A DNA stretch of 64,000 nucleotides from DATFML01 sp964571225 (GCA_964571225.1 CAZNBB010000002.1:1-64000); one strand, 5' to 3'; shown: positions 1-11,441, counted from the first letter of the stretch. Translations and numbers: made by a program. The notes: generated from the sequence alone by a model not told the origin.

Positions 1-474
1 GCCGTCCAGCTGACTGTACCCCAGATCCAGCCAGGGGAAGCCGGTGAACAGCCACCCGCGCACCCATTCCAGCAGCATCCAACCGGCGGGCAGCACCAGC
101 AGCAATCGCGACCCCGACCCGCCCGGGAACCAACGGCTCACACCGTAGCCCAGCGCTGCGGGGAACAGCGCCAGGTAGGCCACCAGCAACAGGGTCACGC
201 CGATGGCGGCGCCAAGCGGCGCATGGCCATAGACATAGACGCTGATATAGACCCAGTAGACGCCGGCTCCGAACATGCCGGCCCCGAACAGCCAGCCGGC
301 CCGCAACGCTTGGCGGGGGCTGCGTCCATCCCACACCAGAAAAAGCACGGCAAGCGCCGCCAGCGGCAGCGGATAGAAGTCGAAGGGGGCATAGGCCAGG
401 GGCATGAGCAGCCCCGCCAGCAGCACGACGAAATCGCCCAACCACGGGCGTTTCCAGGACGAAAAACGGCTCAC
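1..474 (-). CDS. lnt: Apolipoprotein N-acyltransferase (5' part, runs off window)
   Basis: N-acylates the N-terminal cysteine of outer-membrane lipoproteins at the periplasmic face of the inner membrane, the last lipoprotein maturation step. Only the first ~158 residues are present. They form hydrophobic segments with typical Lnt signatures: a LAYAPFDFYPLP stretch, GAGVYWVYISVYVYG, and LLEWVRGWLFTGFPWLDLGY. The catalytic nitrilase-like domain lies beyond base 1. No ATG lies in a suitable position; the GTG at 474 fits the usual start of the first membrane helix, but the Shine-Dalgarno is weak, so the start is uncertain. It lies just downstream of corC, the common proteobacterial order. Confidence 0.9.
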   Translation of the reverse strand, partial: MSRFSSWKRPWLGDFVVLLAGLLMPLAYAPFDFYPLPLAALAVLFLVWDGRSPRQALRAGWLFGAGMFGAGVYWVYISVYVYGHAPLGAAIGVTLLLVAYLALFPAALGYGVSRWFPGGSGSRLLLVLPAGWMLLEWVRGWLFTGFPWLDLGYSQLDG

Positions 475-577
475 CGCAACCCGGCCGTCGGCGTCTGCCG
501 CCGCGGGAAGCGCAGGCGCGAAGCCTGTCCCACGACGCGCTCCGTACCGCAGGTTCGCCGACTCAACCGGTCGAGCC

Positions 578-1453
<876 letters not shown>

Positions 1454-1533
1454 AAATCCCCGGTCAGTGCGACAACAGGCCGGCGCTGCAATAAGGACTT
1501 CCGTCGGGCCGTTGACCCGCTGGCCGGCTGCCG

Positions 1534-1998
1534 CTATTCATAAGGATCCGGATAGCCTAACTGGCTCAATATCCGCCTTTCAAGATTCTCCATCTCCTCG
1601 GCGGCACCGGCTTCCACGTGGTCGTATCCCTGCAGATGGAGCACACCATGCACCACCATATGGGCCCAGTGCGCCGTCGCCGGCTTACCCTGCTCCCGTG
1701 CCTCGCGTTCCACAATCGGCGCGCACACCGCCAGGTCGCCCAGCAGGTTGCTCTGCACACCCGGCGGCGCCTCGAACGGAAATGACAGCACGTTGGTCGG
1801 ACCCTGCTTGTGGCGATAGGTCTCGTTGAGGGACGCGCTCTCGGTCTCGTCCACCACCCGGATCACCACTTCCACGGCGGCGTGAGGCACCACCAAGGCG
1901 GCCGCGACCCAGCTGCGGAACTCCGTTTCGGATGGCAACGGAACATCCTGCACGGCCCGCTGCAGTTCGAGGTCCAATGCCGGCACCGATGCGGACAT
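1534..1998 (-). CDS. ybeY: Endoribonuclease YbeY
   Basis: Single-strand-specific zinc endoribonuclease needed for 16S rRNA 3'-end maturation and ribosome quality control. The family signature HGVLHLQGYDH is near the C terminus, with zinc ligands H117, H121 and H127 in the 154-residue form. I chose the ATG at 1998 because it begins one base after the phoH stop codon; an in-frame ATG 48 bases upstream would overlap phoH and adds a non-conserved extension. Tight coupling to phoH (ybeZ) matches the known functional pairing of the two products. Confidence 0.92.
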   Translation of the reverse strand: MSASVPALDLELQRAVQDVPLPSETEFRSWVAAALVVPHAAVEVVIRVVDETESASLNETYRHKQGPTNVLSFPFEAPPGVQSNLLGDLAVCAPIVEREAREQGKPATAHWAHMVVHGVLHLQGYDHVEAGAAEEMENLERRILSQLGYPDPYE

Positions 1999-1999
1999 C

Positions 2000-3004
2000 T
2001 CAGCGCCGGCCCGGCGGGGTACCGCCGTCCGTGTCGTCCTGTTCATAGGCCTCGTACGCGGTCACGATACGCTGCACCAGCGGATGACGCACCACGTCGT
2101 GGGCATTGAAGAAGGTGAAACTGATGCCCTGCACATCCTTCAGCACTTCGATGACATGACGCAGCCCGGAAGAAGTGGAACGGGGCAGATCGATCTGCGT
2201 TACGTCTCCCGTGATCACCACTGTGGAACCGAAGCCGGTGCGCGTCAAAAACATCTTCATCTGCTCTACCGTGGTGTTCTGGGCTTCATCCAGAATGATG
2301 AAGGAATCGTTCAATGTGCGGCCGCGCATATACGCCAGTGGCGCCACCTCGATGACGTTGCGTTCTATCAGGCGCGCCACTCGCTCGAAACCGAGCATCT
2401 CGTACAAGGCGTCATACAACGGGCGCAGATAGGGATCGACCTTCTGGGCGAGATCACCGGGCAGGAAGCCAAGCCGCTCACCCGCTTCCACCGCGGGGCG
2501 CACCAGCACCAGTCGGCGTACCTGCTCGCGCTCCAGAGCCTCTACGGCGCAGGCCACCGCCAGATAGGTCTTGCCGGTACCCGCCGGCCCGATACCGAAG
2601 TTGATGTCGTGGGTCAGCACGTTGCGCAGATAGCGTTGCTGGTTCGGTCCGCGCCCGCGGATCGTGCCGCGGCGGGTGACGATGCTGACATCCGCTTCGT
2701 CGCTGTCTTCGGCAGGCTGAACCAGGGCTTCGACACCGGACTGCTGCAGGTGCAGATTGACCCGGTCGGGAGTCAGCGTCTCGGCTTCGGTGGCCGCGTA
2801 CAGGTCCCGGAGCACGGCACTGGCGGCGCCAACCGCCTCGTGCTGTCCGATGACCCGGAATTGGTTGCCGCGATTGTTGATCTCCACCCCCAACCGGCGC
2901 TCCACCTGTCGAAGGTGTTCGTCGAACTGCCCGCACAGGCTGGCCAGCCGGTGGTTGTCGGCGGGCTCCAGTACCAGGTCAACGGCTTCGGGTTGGGGGT
3001 CCAA
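2000..3004 (-). CDS. phoH: PhoH-family ATPase (YbeZ)
   Basis: PhoH-like P-loop ATPase of 334 residues, the probable partner of YbeY in RNA metabolism. Walker A GPAGTGKT is at 139-146 and Walker B IILDEAQN at 236-243. The N-terminal ~110 residues form the small RNA-binding-like region typical of the long PhoH/YbeZ form. It follows miaB by 29 bases and precedes ybeY by one base, so these genes very likely form one transcript. Confidence 0.93.
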   Translation of the reverse strand: MDPQPEAVDLVLEPADNHRLASLCGQFDEHLRQVERRLGVEINNRGNQFRVIGQHEAVGAASAVLRDLYAATEAETLTPDRVNLHLQQSGVEALVQPAEDSDEADVSIVTRRGTIRGRGPNQQRYLRNVLTHDINFGIGPAGTGKTYLAVACAVEALEREQVRRLVLVRPAVEAGERLGFLPGDLAQKVDPYLRPLYDALYEMLGFERVARLIERNVIEVAPLAYMRGRTLNDSFIILDEAQNTTVEQMKMFLTRTGFGSTVVITGDVTQIDLPRSTSSGLRHVIEVLKDVQGISFTFFNAHDVVRHPLVQRIVTAYEAYEQDDTDGGTPPGRR

Positions 3005-3033
3005 GACGGGGGAACCGTAACAGGAGGTGCGGC

Positions 3034-4392
3034 TCAGGCGCCGCCGGCAAGGGTACGACCGCCGCCGGTCGCCGCCAGTTCGCCGCGCAGGGAGTTGGGC
3101 AAGGCTTCGGTGATGTACACGTCGACGAAGCCGCCCAGCAGTTCCGGGGAGCCATGAAAATTGACCACCCGATTGTTCTCGGTACGCCCGGCCAGTTGGT
3201 TCGGGTCCTTGCGCGACGGGCGGTCCACCAGCACCCGCTGCACCGTACCCACCATGGCTTCACTGATGGCCATGGCCATTTCGTTGATGCGCTCCTGCAG
3301 GCGGGCCAGACGGGCCTTCTTGACCGTCAGGGGCACTTCATCGGGGAGTTCGGCCGCCGGCGTACCCGGACGCGGGCTGTAGATGAAACTGAAGGAATGA
3401 TCGAACCCGACGGTCTCTATCAGATCCATGGTGTCCCGGAAATCCTGCTCGGTCTCGCCGGGAAAGCCCACGATGAAATCCGACGAGAGGCTGATATCCG
3501 GCCGCACCGTGCGCAACCGACGGATAATGGATTTGTACTCCAGAGCGGTATGCTTGCGCTTCATCAACCCCAGGATACGATCGGAACCGCTCTGTACCGG
3601 CAGGTGCAGGTGACTGACCAGTTCGGGGACCTCGCCGTAGACTTGTATCAGGCCGTCGGTCATTTCCATCGGGTGAGAAGTGGTATAACGGATGCGGTCG
3701 ATGCCGTCCACCGCCGCCACGTAGCTGATCAACAACGCCAGATCGGCGATTTCGCCGTCGTGCATGGGCCCGCGGTAGGCATTGACGTTCTGACCCAGCA
3801 GGTTCACCTCCCGCACGCCCTGCCCGGCGAGCCCCGCCACTTCGGCAATCACATCGTCGAAGGGCCGGCTGACCTCCTCGCCCCGAGTATAGGGCACCAC
3901 ACAGAAACTGCAGTATTTGCTGCAACCCTCCATGATCGAAACGAAGGCACTGGGGCCCTCCGCCCGCGGCGCCGGCAGATGGTCGAATTTTTCGATCTCG
4001 GGGAACGACACGTCCACCACCGCCCGGCGCGAGCGGCGCACACCATCCAGCATGGTGCCGAGACGGTGCAGGGTCTGGGGCCCGAACACCAGGTCCACGT
4101 AGGGGGCCCGTTCGCGCAGCGCCTGCCCTTCCTGGCTGGCCACACAGCCGCCCACACCGATCACCATATCGGGGCGCTCAAGCTTCCACTCGCGCCACTG
4201 GCCCAGTTGGGAAAACACCTTCTCCTGGGCCTTTTCACGGATGGAACAGGTATTGAGCAGCAGCACGTCGGCCTGTTCGGGTCGGTCGGTGAGGGTCAGG
4301 CCATGGGACTGGGCGAGCACGTCCGCCATCTTGGCGGAATCGTACTCGTTCATCTGGCACCCGAACGTCTTGATGTAGAGCTTGCCTGGCAT
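3034..4392 (-). CDS. miaB: tRNA-2-methylthio-N6-dimethylallyladenosine synthase MiaB
   Basis: Radical-SAM methylthiotransferase that converts i6A37 to ms2i6A37 in tRNAs reading UNN codons. The 452 residues hold the N-terminal UPF0004 domain with cluster cysteines C12, C49 and C83, the radical-SAM CX3CX2C motif (C157, C161, C164 in CSKYCSFC), and a C-terminal TRAM domain. The N terminus KLYIKTFGCQMNEYDSAKM is diagnostic for MiaB rather than RimO or MtaB. It is the first gene of the miaB-phoH-ybeY-corC-lnt group and lies just downstream of rnpB. Confidence 0.96.
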   Translation of the reverse strand: MPGKLYIKTFGCQMNEYDSAKMADVLAQSHGLTLTDRPEQADVLLLNTCSIREKAQEKVFSQLGQWREWKLERPDMVIGVGGCVASQEGQALRERAPYVDLVFGPQTLHRLGTMLDGVRRSRRAVVDVSFPEIEKFDHLPAPRAEGPSAFVSIMEGCSKYCSFCVVPYTRGEEVSRPFDDVIAEVAGLAGQGVREVNLLGQNVNAYRGPMHDGEIADLALLISYVAAVDGIDRIRYTTSHPMEMTDGLIQVYGEVPELVSHLHLPVQSGSDRILGLMKRKHTALEYKSIIRRLRTVRPDISLSSDFIVGFPGETEQDFRDTMDLIETVGFDHSFSFIYSPRPGTPAAELPDEVPLTVKKARLARLQERINEMAMAISEAMVGTVQRVLVDRPSRKDPNQLAGRTENNRVVNFHGSPELLGGFVDVYITEALPNSLRGELAATGGGRTLAGGA

Positions 4393-4459
4393 CGCTGATG
4401 GGGATCATCCCGAAAAACCGGGTAACATAGTCTAACTAACAGAAAATCTCCAGAAATTA

Positions 4460-4811
4460 AGTGAGAGCCGGCCTGTAAGCCGGGTTCTGTCGTGGACAGC
4501 CATTCCTCTGGGACGCACGTCACCGCGCGCCTCGAGCGACCTACCCGGGAGCGACGCGGGCCGCGCCAGTGCTCCCCTATTTGGTCTTGCTCCGGGTGGG
4601 GTTTACCGTGCCGCGGCGTGTTACCACCCGCGCGGTGCGCTCTTACCGCACCTTTTCACCCTTGCCGGCACCGTGGTGCTTGGGCGGTCTGTTTTCTGTG
4701 GCACTTTCCGTGGGCTCGCGCCCCCCAGGCGTTACCTGGCACCCTGCCCTGCGGAGCCCGGACTTTCCTCCCCGACCACCAGGGTCGCAGCGGCTGTCCG
4801 GCCGACTCTCG
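4460..4811 (-). ncRNA. rnpB: RNase P RNA (bacterial type A)
   Basis: Catalytic RNA of ribonuclease P, which trims tRNA 5' leaders. On the minus strand the universally conserved GAGGAAAGTCCGGGCTCC and GCAGGGTGCCAGGTAAC blocks lie near the 5' end (4735-4770). The 3' end carries the ACAGAACCCGGCTTA block (about 4478-4492). The ends pair as an 11-bp P1 helix, GAGAGTCGGCC with GGCCGGCTCTC, which fixes the limits to within a few bases. Length is about 350 nt, normal for type A. Confidence 0.95.
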
Positions 4812-4816
4812 CGTCA

Positions 4817-4825
4817 ATTATATCA
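4817..4825 (-). promoter_or_regulatory. Extended -10 promoter of rnpB
   Basis: Minus-strand TGATATAAT is a perfect extended -10 element (TGn plus TATAAT at 4822-4817). It sits six bases upstream of the predicted rnpB 5' end at 4810-4811. No good -35 is visible 16-18 bases upstream, as is common with extended -10 promoters. The TGA of this element is also the stop codon of the preceding gene. Confidence 0.7.
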
Positions 4826-5326
4826 CGGTACCCTTGGCGGCTTGGCGTTGCGGCCACCCCCGCGATAGCTCAACCGGCCCAGAATCCGGTTGAGCAGGTG
4901 GTCCCGGCTGAGAAACGGCAGCAACGGCGGGCGCCTGACCCCCATCAGGGCACGCAGACGCCGCAGGTCGGCGTGGCCTGGCTCGAGTTCCAACCCGCGA
5001 CTCACCGCCTGCCAGGCGCGGCGGCGGTGATTGAGCTGGACCTCGGCCCGCGCCTGGCAGGCGAACACCTCGGCATCCTGGCGCTCGTCGCTGGCGGCGC
5101 GACGGCAGAGATTCAGGCCGCTGAGGTCCCCCATCAGCACCAACGCGAGGCCGTGGTAGGCCGTGTAGCGATTGCGGCGCATATCCCGCCGGTCCGCCCT
5201 GGCTTCGGCCTGGCGGAACCAGCCCACGGCGTCCCGCCAGTCCTGTCGACGAAAATGCTCCATTCCCTGCCGGAATTCCTCGCAGGCATCGGTTTCCGCA
5301 CGTACTGCCGACCGTGAATCGATCAT
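4823..5326 (-). CDS. Small TPR-like protein of unknown function
   Basis: A 167-residue soluble protein without signal peptide or membrane segment. The first ~120 residues read as two or three TPR-like helical pairs (for example GMEHFRRQDWRDAVGWFRQA and ARAEVQLNHRRRAWQAVSRG). The basic C-terminal tail contains a PFLSRDHLLNRILGRLSY motif. ATG at 5326 has a good GGGAG Shine-Dalgarno. It lies 101 bases downstream of pgi and its stop codon lies inside the rnpB promoter. I recognise no specific function; an adaptor role is only a guess from the repeats. Confidence 0.75.
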   Translation of the reverse strand: MIDSRSAVRAETDACEEFRQGMEHFRRQDWRDAVGWFRQAEARADRRDMRRNRYTAYHGLALVLMGDLSGLNLCRRAASDERQDAEVFACQARAEVQLNHRRRAWQAVSRGLELEPGHADLRRLRALMGVRRPPLLPFLSRDHLLNRILGRLSYRGGGRNAKPPRVP

Positions 5327-5427
5327 GGCTCGTCTCCCTTGTGTTGTTTGCTGTCTTCCGTGACAGGTTGCGGGACCGCGACCGGTACCGCCCTTCCAGA
5401 TGCCGCCTCCAGCGCTATGGCGGCTCG

Positions 5428-7071
<1,644 letters not shown>

Positions 7072-7125
7072 CGGTATCCGTTCCTATGGCCGAATGTTGA
7101 AAGGCAGTGCCGGGATGACACGGTA

Positions 7126-8631
7126 TCAGTGGCCGGTGTCGGTCCCGCCCGGTGTCTCCTCTTCCAGGGTATTGCGCCAGAGCTGATCTTCGCGCTCCAG
7201 CAACCGGCTGGCCTCTGCCGGTCCCCAGCTGCCGGCGGGATAGGTGTGAATGAAATCCCGTTCCATCGCCCACACCTTCAGAATGGGATCCACCACCTTC
7301 CACGCCCAGCTCACTTCGTCATAGCGCAGAAACAGCGAGTGGTCACCGTCGATGACGTCCAGCAGCAGGGCCTCGTAAGCGTCCAGGTCATACTCGTTCG
7401 CACTACAGTAGCTGGCATCCAGGCGGGTGGTCTGGGTGCGCATTTCCAGACCGGGCTCCTTGACCTGCAGTTCCATGCGCAGACACTCGCTGGGCTGCAG
7501 ATTCAGCAGCAGCCAGTTGGGCTTGAGCTGCTCGATGGGCGTCTCCCGGAACAGCTGCTGGGGCGGATGCTTGAAACGGATGCTGACCAGGGAATTGTTG
7601 GCGGCCATGCGCTTGCCCGTGCGCAGGTAGAACGGCACATAGCGCCAACGCCAGTTGTCGATATACAGCTTGACCGCGGCATAGGTCTCGGTGGTACTGC
7701 CCTGGGCCACTCCGGATTCTTCCTGATAGCCGTGTACCTTCTCGCCGCGCACGGCGCCCCGCACGTACTGGGCCCGGAACGCGTGAGCATGGACTGCGCT
7801 GTGGGGAATGGGACGTATGGAGCGCAGCACTTTGACCTTCTCATCGCGCAGGGACTCGGCGTCCAGGTTCGCCGGCGGCTCCATGGCCACCAGGGTCAGC
7901 ATCTGCAGCAGATGGCTCTGGATCATGTCCCGCAGGGCGCCGGCTTCGTCGTAATACCCGGCGCGGCCGTCGATACCCAGCGACTCGGAGTGGGTTATCT
8001 GTACGTGGTCGATGTAGTTGCGGTTCCACAGCGGCTCGAGCATCAGATTCGCGAAGCGAAACACCAGGATGTTCTGGACAGTGCCCTTGCCCAGGTAATG
8101 GTCGATGCGGAACAACTGCTCCTCCGTGAAATCCCTGTGCAGGCGCTCGTTGAGTATTTCCGCGCTTTCCAGGTCGTAGCCGAACGGCTTTTCCACCACC
8201 AGTCGGCGCCATCCGTTGGACTGCTCGTTGAGGCCGGCCACCGCCAGCTGATGGCTGACCACACTGAAATCGGCGGGACGGATCGCCATGTAGAAGACCA
8301 GGTTGCCGGGCAGGTCAGGCCGGTCTTCCAGATACTGGCGCAGCCGCGGGTATACCCCTTCGTCGCCGAGATTGCCCGAAAAGAACCGCAGTCTGGCGGA
8401 AAAGCGCTCGAACACCGCCTCGTTCACACCACGACGCACCCGATCCTGAAGCCACTCGCGCACCGCCTGGCGCCAGGCGGCATCGTCCCACTGGCGGCGG
8501 CCAAACCCCACGATGGCCATGTCCGCCGGCAGCCGACCGGCTTCCTCCAACCGGTAAAGCGCCGGCATCAGCTTGTTGCACGACAGATTGCCCGTCGCCC
8601 CGAAAATCACAAACGTGCACGGCTCGAGCAT
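7126..8631 (-). CDS. zwf: Glucose-6-phosphate 1-dehydrogenase
   Basis: First enzyme of the oxidative pentose phosphate pathway, a source of NADPH. 501 residues. The N-terminal Rossmann motif FGATGNLSCNKLMPALYRL carries Asn where many homologues have Asp after GATG/GASG. The active-site signature RIDHYLGKGTVQNILVFRFAN starts near residue 170, and EKPFGYDLESA precedes it. It is flanked by gnd upstream and pgi downstream in the same direction. Confidence 0.97.
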   Translation of the reverse strand: MLEPCTFVIFGATGNLSCNKLMPALYRLEEAGRLPADMAIVGFGRRQWDDAAWRQAVREWLQDRVRRGVNEAVFERFSARLRFFSGNLGDEGVYPRLRQYLEDRPDLPGNLVFYMAIRPADFSVVSHQLAVAGLNEQSNGWRRLVVEKPFGYDLESAEILNERLHRDFTEEQLFRIDHYLGKGTVQNILVFRFANLMLEPLWNRNYIDHVQITHSESLGIDGRAGYYDEAGALRDMIQSHLLQMLTLVAMEPPANLDAESLRDEKVKVLRSIRPIPHSAVHAHAFRAQYVRGAVRGEKVHGYQEESGVAQGSTTETYAAVKLYIDNWRWRYVPFYLRTGKRMAANNSLVSIRFKHPPQQLFRETPIEQLKPNWLLLNLQPSECLRMELQVKEPGLEMRTQTTRLDASYCSANEYDLDAYEALLLDVIDGDHSLFLRYDEVSWAWKVVDPILKVWAMERDFIHTYPAGSWGPAEASRLLEREDQLWRNTLEEETPGGTDTGH

Positions 8632-8691
8632 GTGCTCACTCTCCGCGATTTGGATGACTGATAGATCGGACCGTCAAGATCGGGTGAACGA

Positions 8692-9603
8692 TCACTCCGG
8701 CCGAACAATGGCATGGCCACCGAACGCGTTGCGCATGGTGGCGAGCAGGCGATTAGCGTAGCCTTCCTGGTCCTGACTTGCGAAGCGCATGGCCAGGGCC
8801 AGGGTCATCACCGGCGTGGCAACACCCTGATCGATTGCCTCCACGGCCGTCCAGCGCCCTTCGCCGGAATCGGCCACCACCGGCGCCACGTCGGTCAGTT
8901 CCTGGTCGTCCCGCAACGCGTCGGCCGTCAGGTCCAGCAGCCAGCTGCGCACCACCGAACCATGGCGCCAAAGCTCCGAAACCTGGGCCAGATCCAGCTC
9001 GAACTCGGATTTGCCCCGCAACAGCGCAAGCCCTTCGGCCAGGGCTTGCATCATTCCGTACTCGATGCCGTTGTGCACCATCTTGGTGAAATGGCCCGCA
9101 CCCACCGGACCGACGTGGGCCCAGCCGCGATCCGGCGCCGGCGCCAGCGCCTTCAGCGCCGGCTCCAGAAGCTCTAGTGCCTGTCGATCCCCACCGGCCA
9201 TCACGCAGTAGCCTTCGGCGAGCCCCCAGATGCCGCCGGACACCCCGGCGTCGACGAACTGGATATCGCGTTTGGCCAGCAATGCGCCGCGCCGCTGGCT
9301 GTCGTGGTAGTTCGCATTGCCTCCGTCCACCACGATGTCGCCCGCAGAGAGCAGTTCCGACAAGGTTTCCACATGCTGTTCCGTCACCGCGCCCGCCGGT
9401 AGCATCAGCCACAGGATACGCGGCGCTTTCAGTTGTTCCACGGCGTCGGCCAGGGACTGGGCGGCGATCAATCCTTCTTCGGCTGCCAACGTACCAACAA
9501 TGTCGGCACTGCGGTTATAACCCACCACTTCGATTCCGCTGCGGCACAGACGCCGCGCCATATTGGCGCCCATGCGGCCCAACCCCACCATTGCCATTCG
9601 CAT
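8692..9603 (-). CDS. gnd: 6-phosphogluconate dehydrogenase, decarboxylating (short form)
   Basis: Oxidatively decarboxylates 6-phosphogluconate to ribulose-5-phosphate. At 303 residues it is the short YqeC/GntZ-like form rather than the ~470-residue enterobacterial Gnd. Motifs are GLGRMGANMARRL at the N terminus, VSGGIWGLAEGYCVMAGGD for substrate binding, and GHFTKMVHNGIEYGMMQA with the catalytic Lys and Asn. The ATG at 9603 has a GGGAG Shine-Dalgarno; the reading frame extends 57 codons further upstream but that stretch is not conserved in type. Members of this short class often prefer NAD+, which the sequence alone does not prove here. Confidence 0.93.
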   Translation of the reverse strand: MRMAMVGLGRMGANMARRLCRSGIEVVGYNRSADIVGTLAAEEGLIAAQSLADAVEQLKAPRILWLMLPAGAVTEQHVETLSELLSAGDIVVDGGNANYHDSQRRGALLAKRDIQFVDAGVSGGIWGLAEGYCVMAGGDRQALELLEPALKALAPAPDRGWAHVGPVGAGHFTKMVHNGIEYGMMQALAEGLALLRGKSEFELDLAQVSELWRHGSVVRSWLLDLTADALRDDQELTDVAPVVADSGEGRWTAVEAIDQGVATPVMTLALAMRFASQDQEGYANRLLATMRNAFGGHAIVRPE

Positions 9604-9706
9604 TGCGTGTCTCCCTAGTGTGGTGCTGCGGATTTGATAAAGCGCTGCGGAGAAGCAAACCTCCTGTTGCGACAGAGCATGCCACCGTCCCGCGCACGCT
9701 GGGGGA

Positions 9707-9712
9707 AGTATA
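9707..9712 (-). promoter_or_regulatory. Candidate -10 element for gnd-zwf-pgi
   Basis: TATACT on the minus strand, about 104 bases upstream of the gnd ATG, in the divergent gnd/glgA spacer. No good -35 is visible (the best is TTGGCC at 19-base spacing). Confidence 0.3.
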
Positions 9713-9750
9713 GACACCAAGCATCGCGCGAGGCCAACCACGGCGCCTTG

Positions 9751-9766
9751 ACGTGCCATGGCACGT
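9751..9766. promoter_or_regulatory. Perfect 16-bp palindrome between gnd and glgA
   Basis: ACGTGCCATGGCACGT is a perfect inverted repeat with no spacer. It begins 60 bases upstream of the glgA ATG and 148 bases upstream of the gnd ATG. It partly overlaps a TTGACG hexamer (9748-9753) that could be a glgA -35. Position and symmetry suggest a dimeric repressor or activator site in the divergent control region; the cognate regulator is unknown. Confidence 0.45.
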
Positions 9767-9825
9767 TGCCGCACCCTTTTGCGTCTGACCTTCCCACGAA
9801 GCCCTCGAGAAACGGCAGATTCCGG

Positions 9826-11292
9826 ATGAATGTATTATTCGCCACCAGCGAAGCGCACCCGCTTGTGAAGACCGGCGGCCTGGCTGACGTTTGCGGAAGT
9901 CTGCCCCACGCCCTGGGCGAAATGGGGCAGGATGTACGCCTGGTGCTGCCGGCGTATCCGCAGGCTCGCGAGCGGGCCTGGGACGTACGCACCGTCGCCA
10001 CCTTGACGCTGCCCTATGTGCCGGAGCCGGTCACCGTGCTGGAAGGACGATTGCCCGATTCGTCCGTGCCCGTGTATCTGGTGGACTACCCGCTCTACTT
10101 CGAGCGCCCCGGCAATCCGTACGTCACTCCGGACGGGGTGGACTGGCCCGACAATGCGCAGCGCTTTGCCTGCTTTGCGCGCGCAGCGGTGGCAATCGCG
10201 CTGGATCGCGCGGGCCTGGACTGGCGCGCCGATGTTGTCCACTGCCACGATTGGCAAAGCGGTCTGGTACCGGCGCTGCTGAGCGAGGAACACCGCCGTC
10301 CTGCAACGGTATTCACCATCCACAACCTCTCGTACCAGGGATTGTTCGACTGGGCCACCTTCCAGTCCCTCAACCTGCCATACAAATGGTGGGTCATGGA
10401 CGGCCTGGAGTTCTTTTCCCACATGTCCTTCATCAAAGGTGGACTGGTGTTTTCCGACTGGCTGACCACCGTCAGCCCCACCTACGCCCGGGAAATCGCT
10501 ACGCCTGAATTCGGTTGCGGTCTACAGGGCCTGCTGAGCCATCGGGCGGACCGTCTGGAAGGCATACTGAACGGCGTGGACTACGACGTCTGGGACCCGG
10601 CCCACGATGCGCTGATCGCCCGGCCCTACGATGCCGGCTCCCTGGAAGGCAAAGCCGCCAACAAGACCGAGTTGCAGAAGCGCTTCGATCTGCCCGTCAA
10701 CGCAAACACGCCTCTGCTGGCCCATGTGGGACGGCTGGTCGAGCAGAAGGGCATCGATCTGCTGCTTGGTATCCTGCCGGAGCTGGCCCGGCGCGACATG
10801 CAGCTCGTACTGCTGGGCAGCGGGCAGAAGGCGCTGGAGGATGCGGTGCGCTCGGCCCGCAAAGAGTATCCTCAGCGCATCGGCGTCATGATCGGCTACG
10901 ACGAATCGCTGGCTCACCTGGTAGAGGCGGGTGCCGATGGTTTTCTCATGCCCTCACGTTTCGAGCCGTGCGGACTGAACCAGATCTACAGCCTGCGCTA
11001 CGGCACTGCACCGATCGTCCGGCGCACCGGGGGGCTGGCCGACACCGTGGTCGACGCCGACGCTTTCAATCTGCAGGAAGGGCTGGCCACCGGTTTCGTG
11101 TTCGACGATGCGACACCGCAAGCCCTGCTGGCCGCTATCGACCGCGCCCTGATCCTGCATGGCAACGCCGATGCGTGGCGACGGCTGATCACCGCCGGTA
11201 TGGCTCAGGATTTCAGCTGGACGCGAAGTGCCGAACGCTACCTGGACCTGTATCGCCGGGCGCTGGAATCCGCCGCGGTCACGTCCGCTTAG
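9826..11292 (+). CDS. glgA: Glycogen synthase (ADP-glucose)
   Basis: Transfers glucose from ADP-glucose to the growing alpha-1,4-glucan. The 488 residues are normal for a GT5 enzyme. The N-terminal SEAHPLVKTGGLADVCGSLP holds the ADP-glucose-binding KTGGL. The C-terminal domain has GRLVEQKGIDLL and MPSRFEPCGLNQIYSLRYGT followed by RRTGGLADTV. I placed the start at the ATG giving MNVLFATSEAHP; the frame continues 64 codons upstream without conserved features. The partner glgC is about 38 kb away in this window. Confidence 0.96.
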   Translation: MNVLFATSEAHPLVKTGGLADVCGSLPHALGEMGQDVRLVLPAYPQARERAWDVRTVATLTLPYVPEPVTVLEGRLPDSSVPVYLVDYPLYFERPGNPYVTPDGVDWPDNAQRFACFARAAVAIALDRAGLDWRADVVHCHDWQSGLVPALLSEEHRRPATVFTIHNLSYQGLFDWATFQSLNLPYKWWVMDGLEFFSHMSFIKGGLVFSDWLTTVSPTYAREIATPEFGCGLQGLLSHRADRLEGILNGVDYDVWDPAHDALIARPYDAGSLEGKAANKTELQKRFDLPVNANTPLLAHVGRLVEQKGIDLLLGILPELARRDMQLVLLGSGQKALEDAVRSARKEYPQRIGVMIGYDESLAHLVEAGADGFLMPSRFEPCGLNQIYSLRYGTAPIVRRTGGLADTVVDADAFNLQEGLATGFVFDDATPQALLAAIDRALILHGNADAWRRLITAGMAQDFSWTRSAERYLDLYRRALESAAVTSA

Positions 11293-11312
11293 CCGGGAAT
11301 TCACGCTCCTTC

Positions 11313-11335
11313 ATGGCAGCATCGGTGCCTGCCAT
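11313..11335 (+). terminator. Hairpin after glgA
   Basis: ATGGCAG pairs with CTGCCAT around a short loop, 21 bases after the glgA stop. The bases that follow are only weakly T-rich (CCATTT), so this is a poor intrinsic terminator or an RNA-protecting stem. Confidence 0.3.
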
Positions 11336-11441
11336 CCATTTCCCGCCAGGCGCGCGACCGACGACCGGCGCTGCCACCGAAATTCGAGGCCCAACCGGGC
11401 TTTGATATCAGCCCCCTAGGCAAGCGGGCACCCGGACGGGT

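Noticed and set aside
9604..9774. 57-codon N-terminal extension of gnd
   Set aside because: The Rossmann start GLGRMG directly follows the ATG at 9603, which has a good Shine-Dalgarno; the extension has no conserved residues and crosses the promoter-like region.
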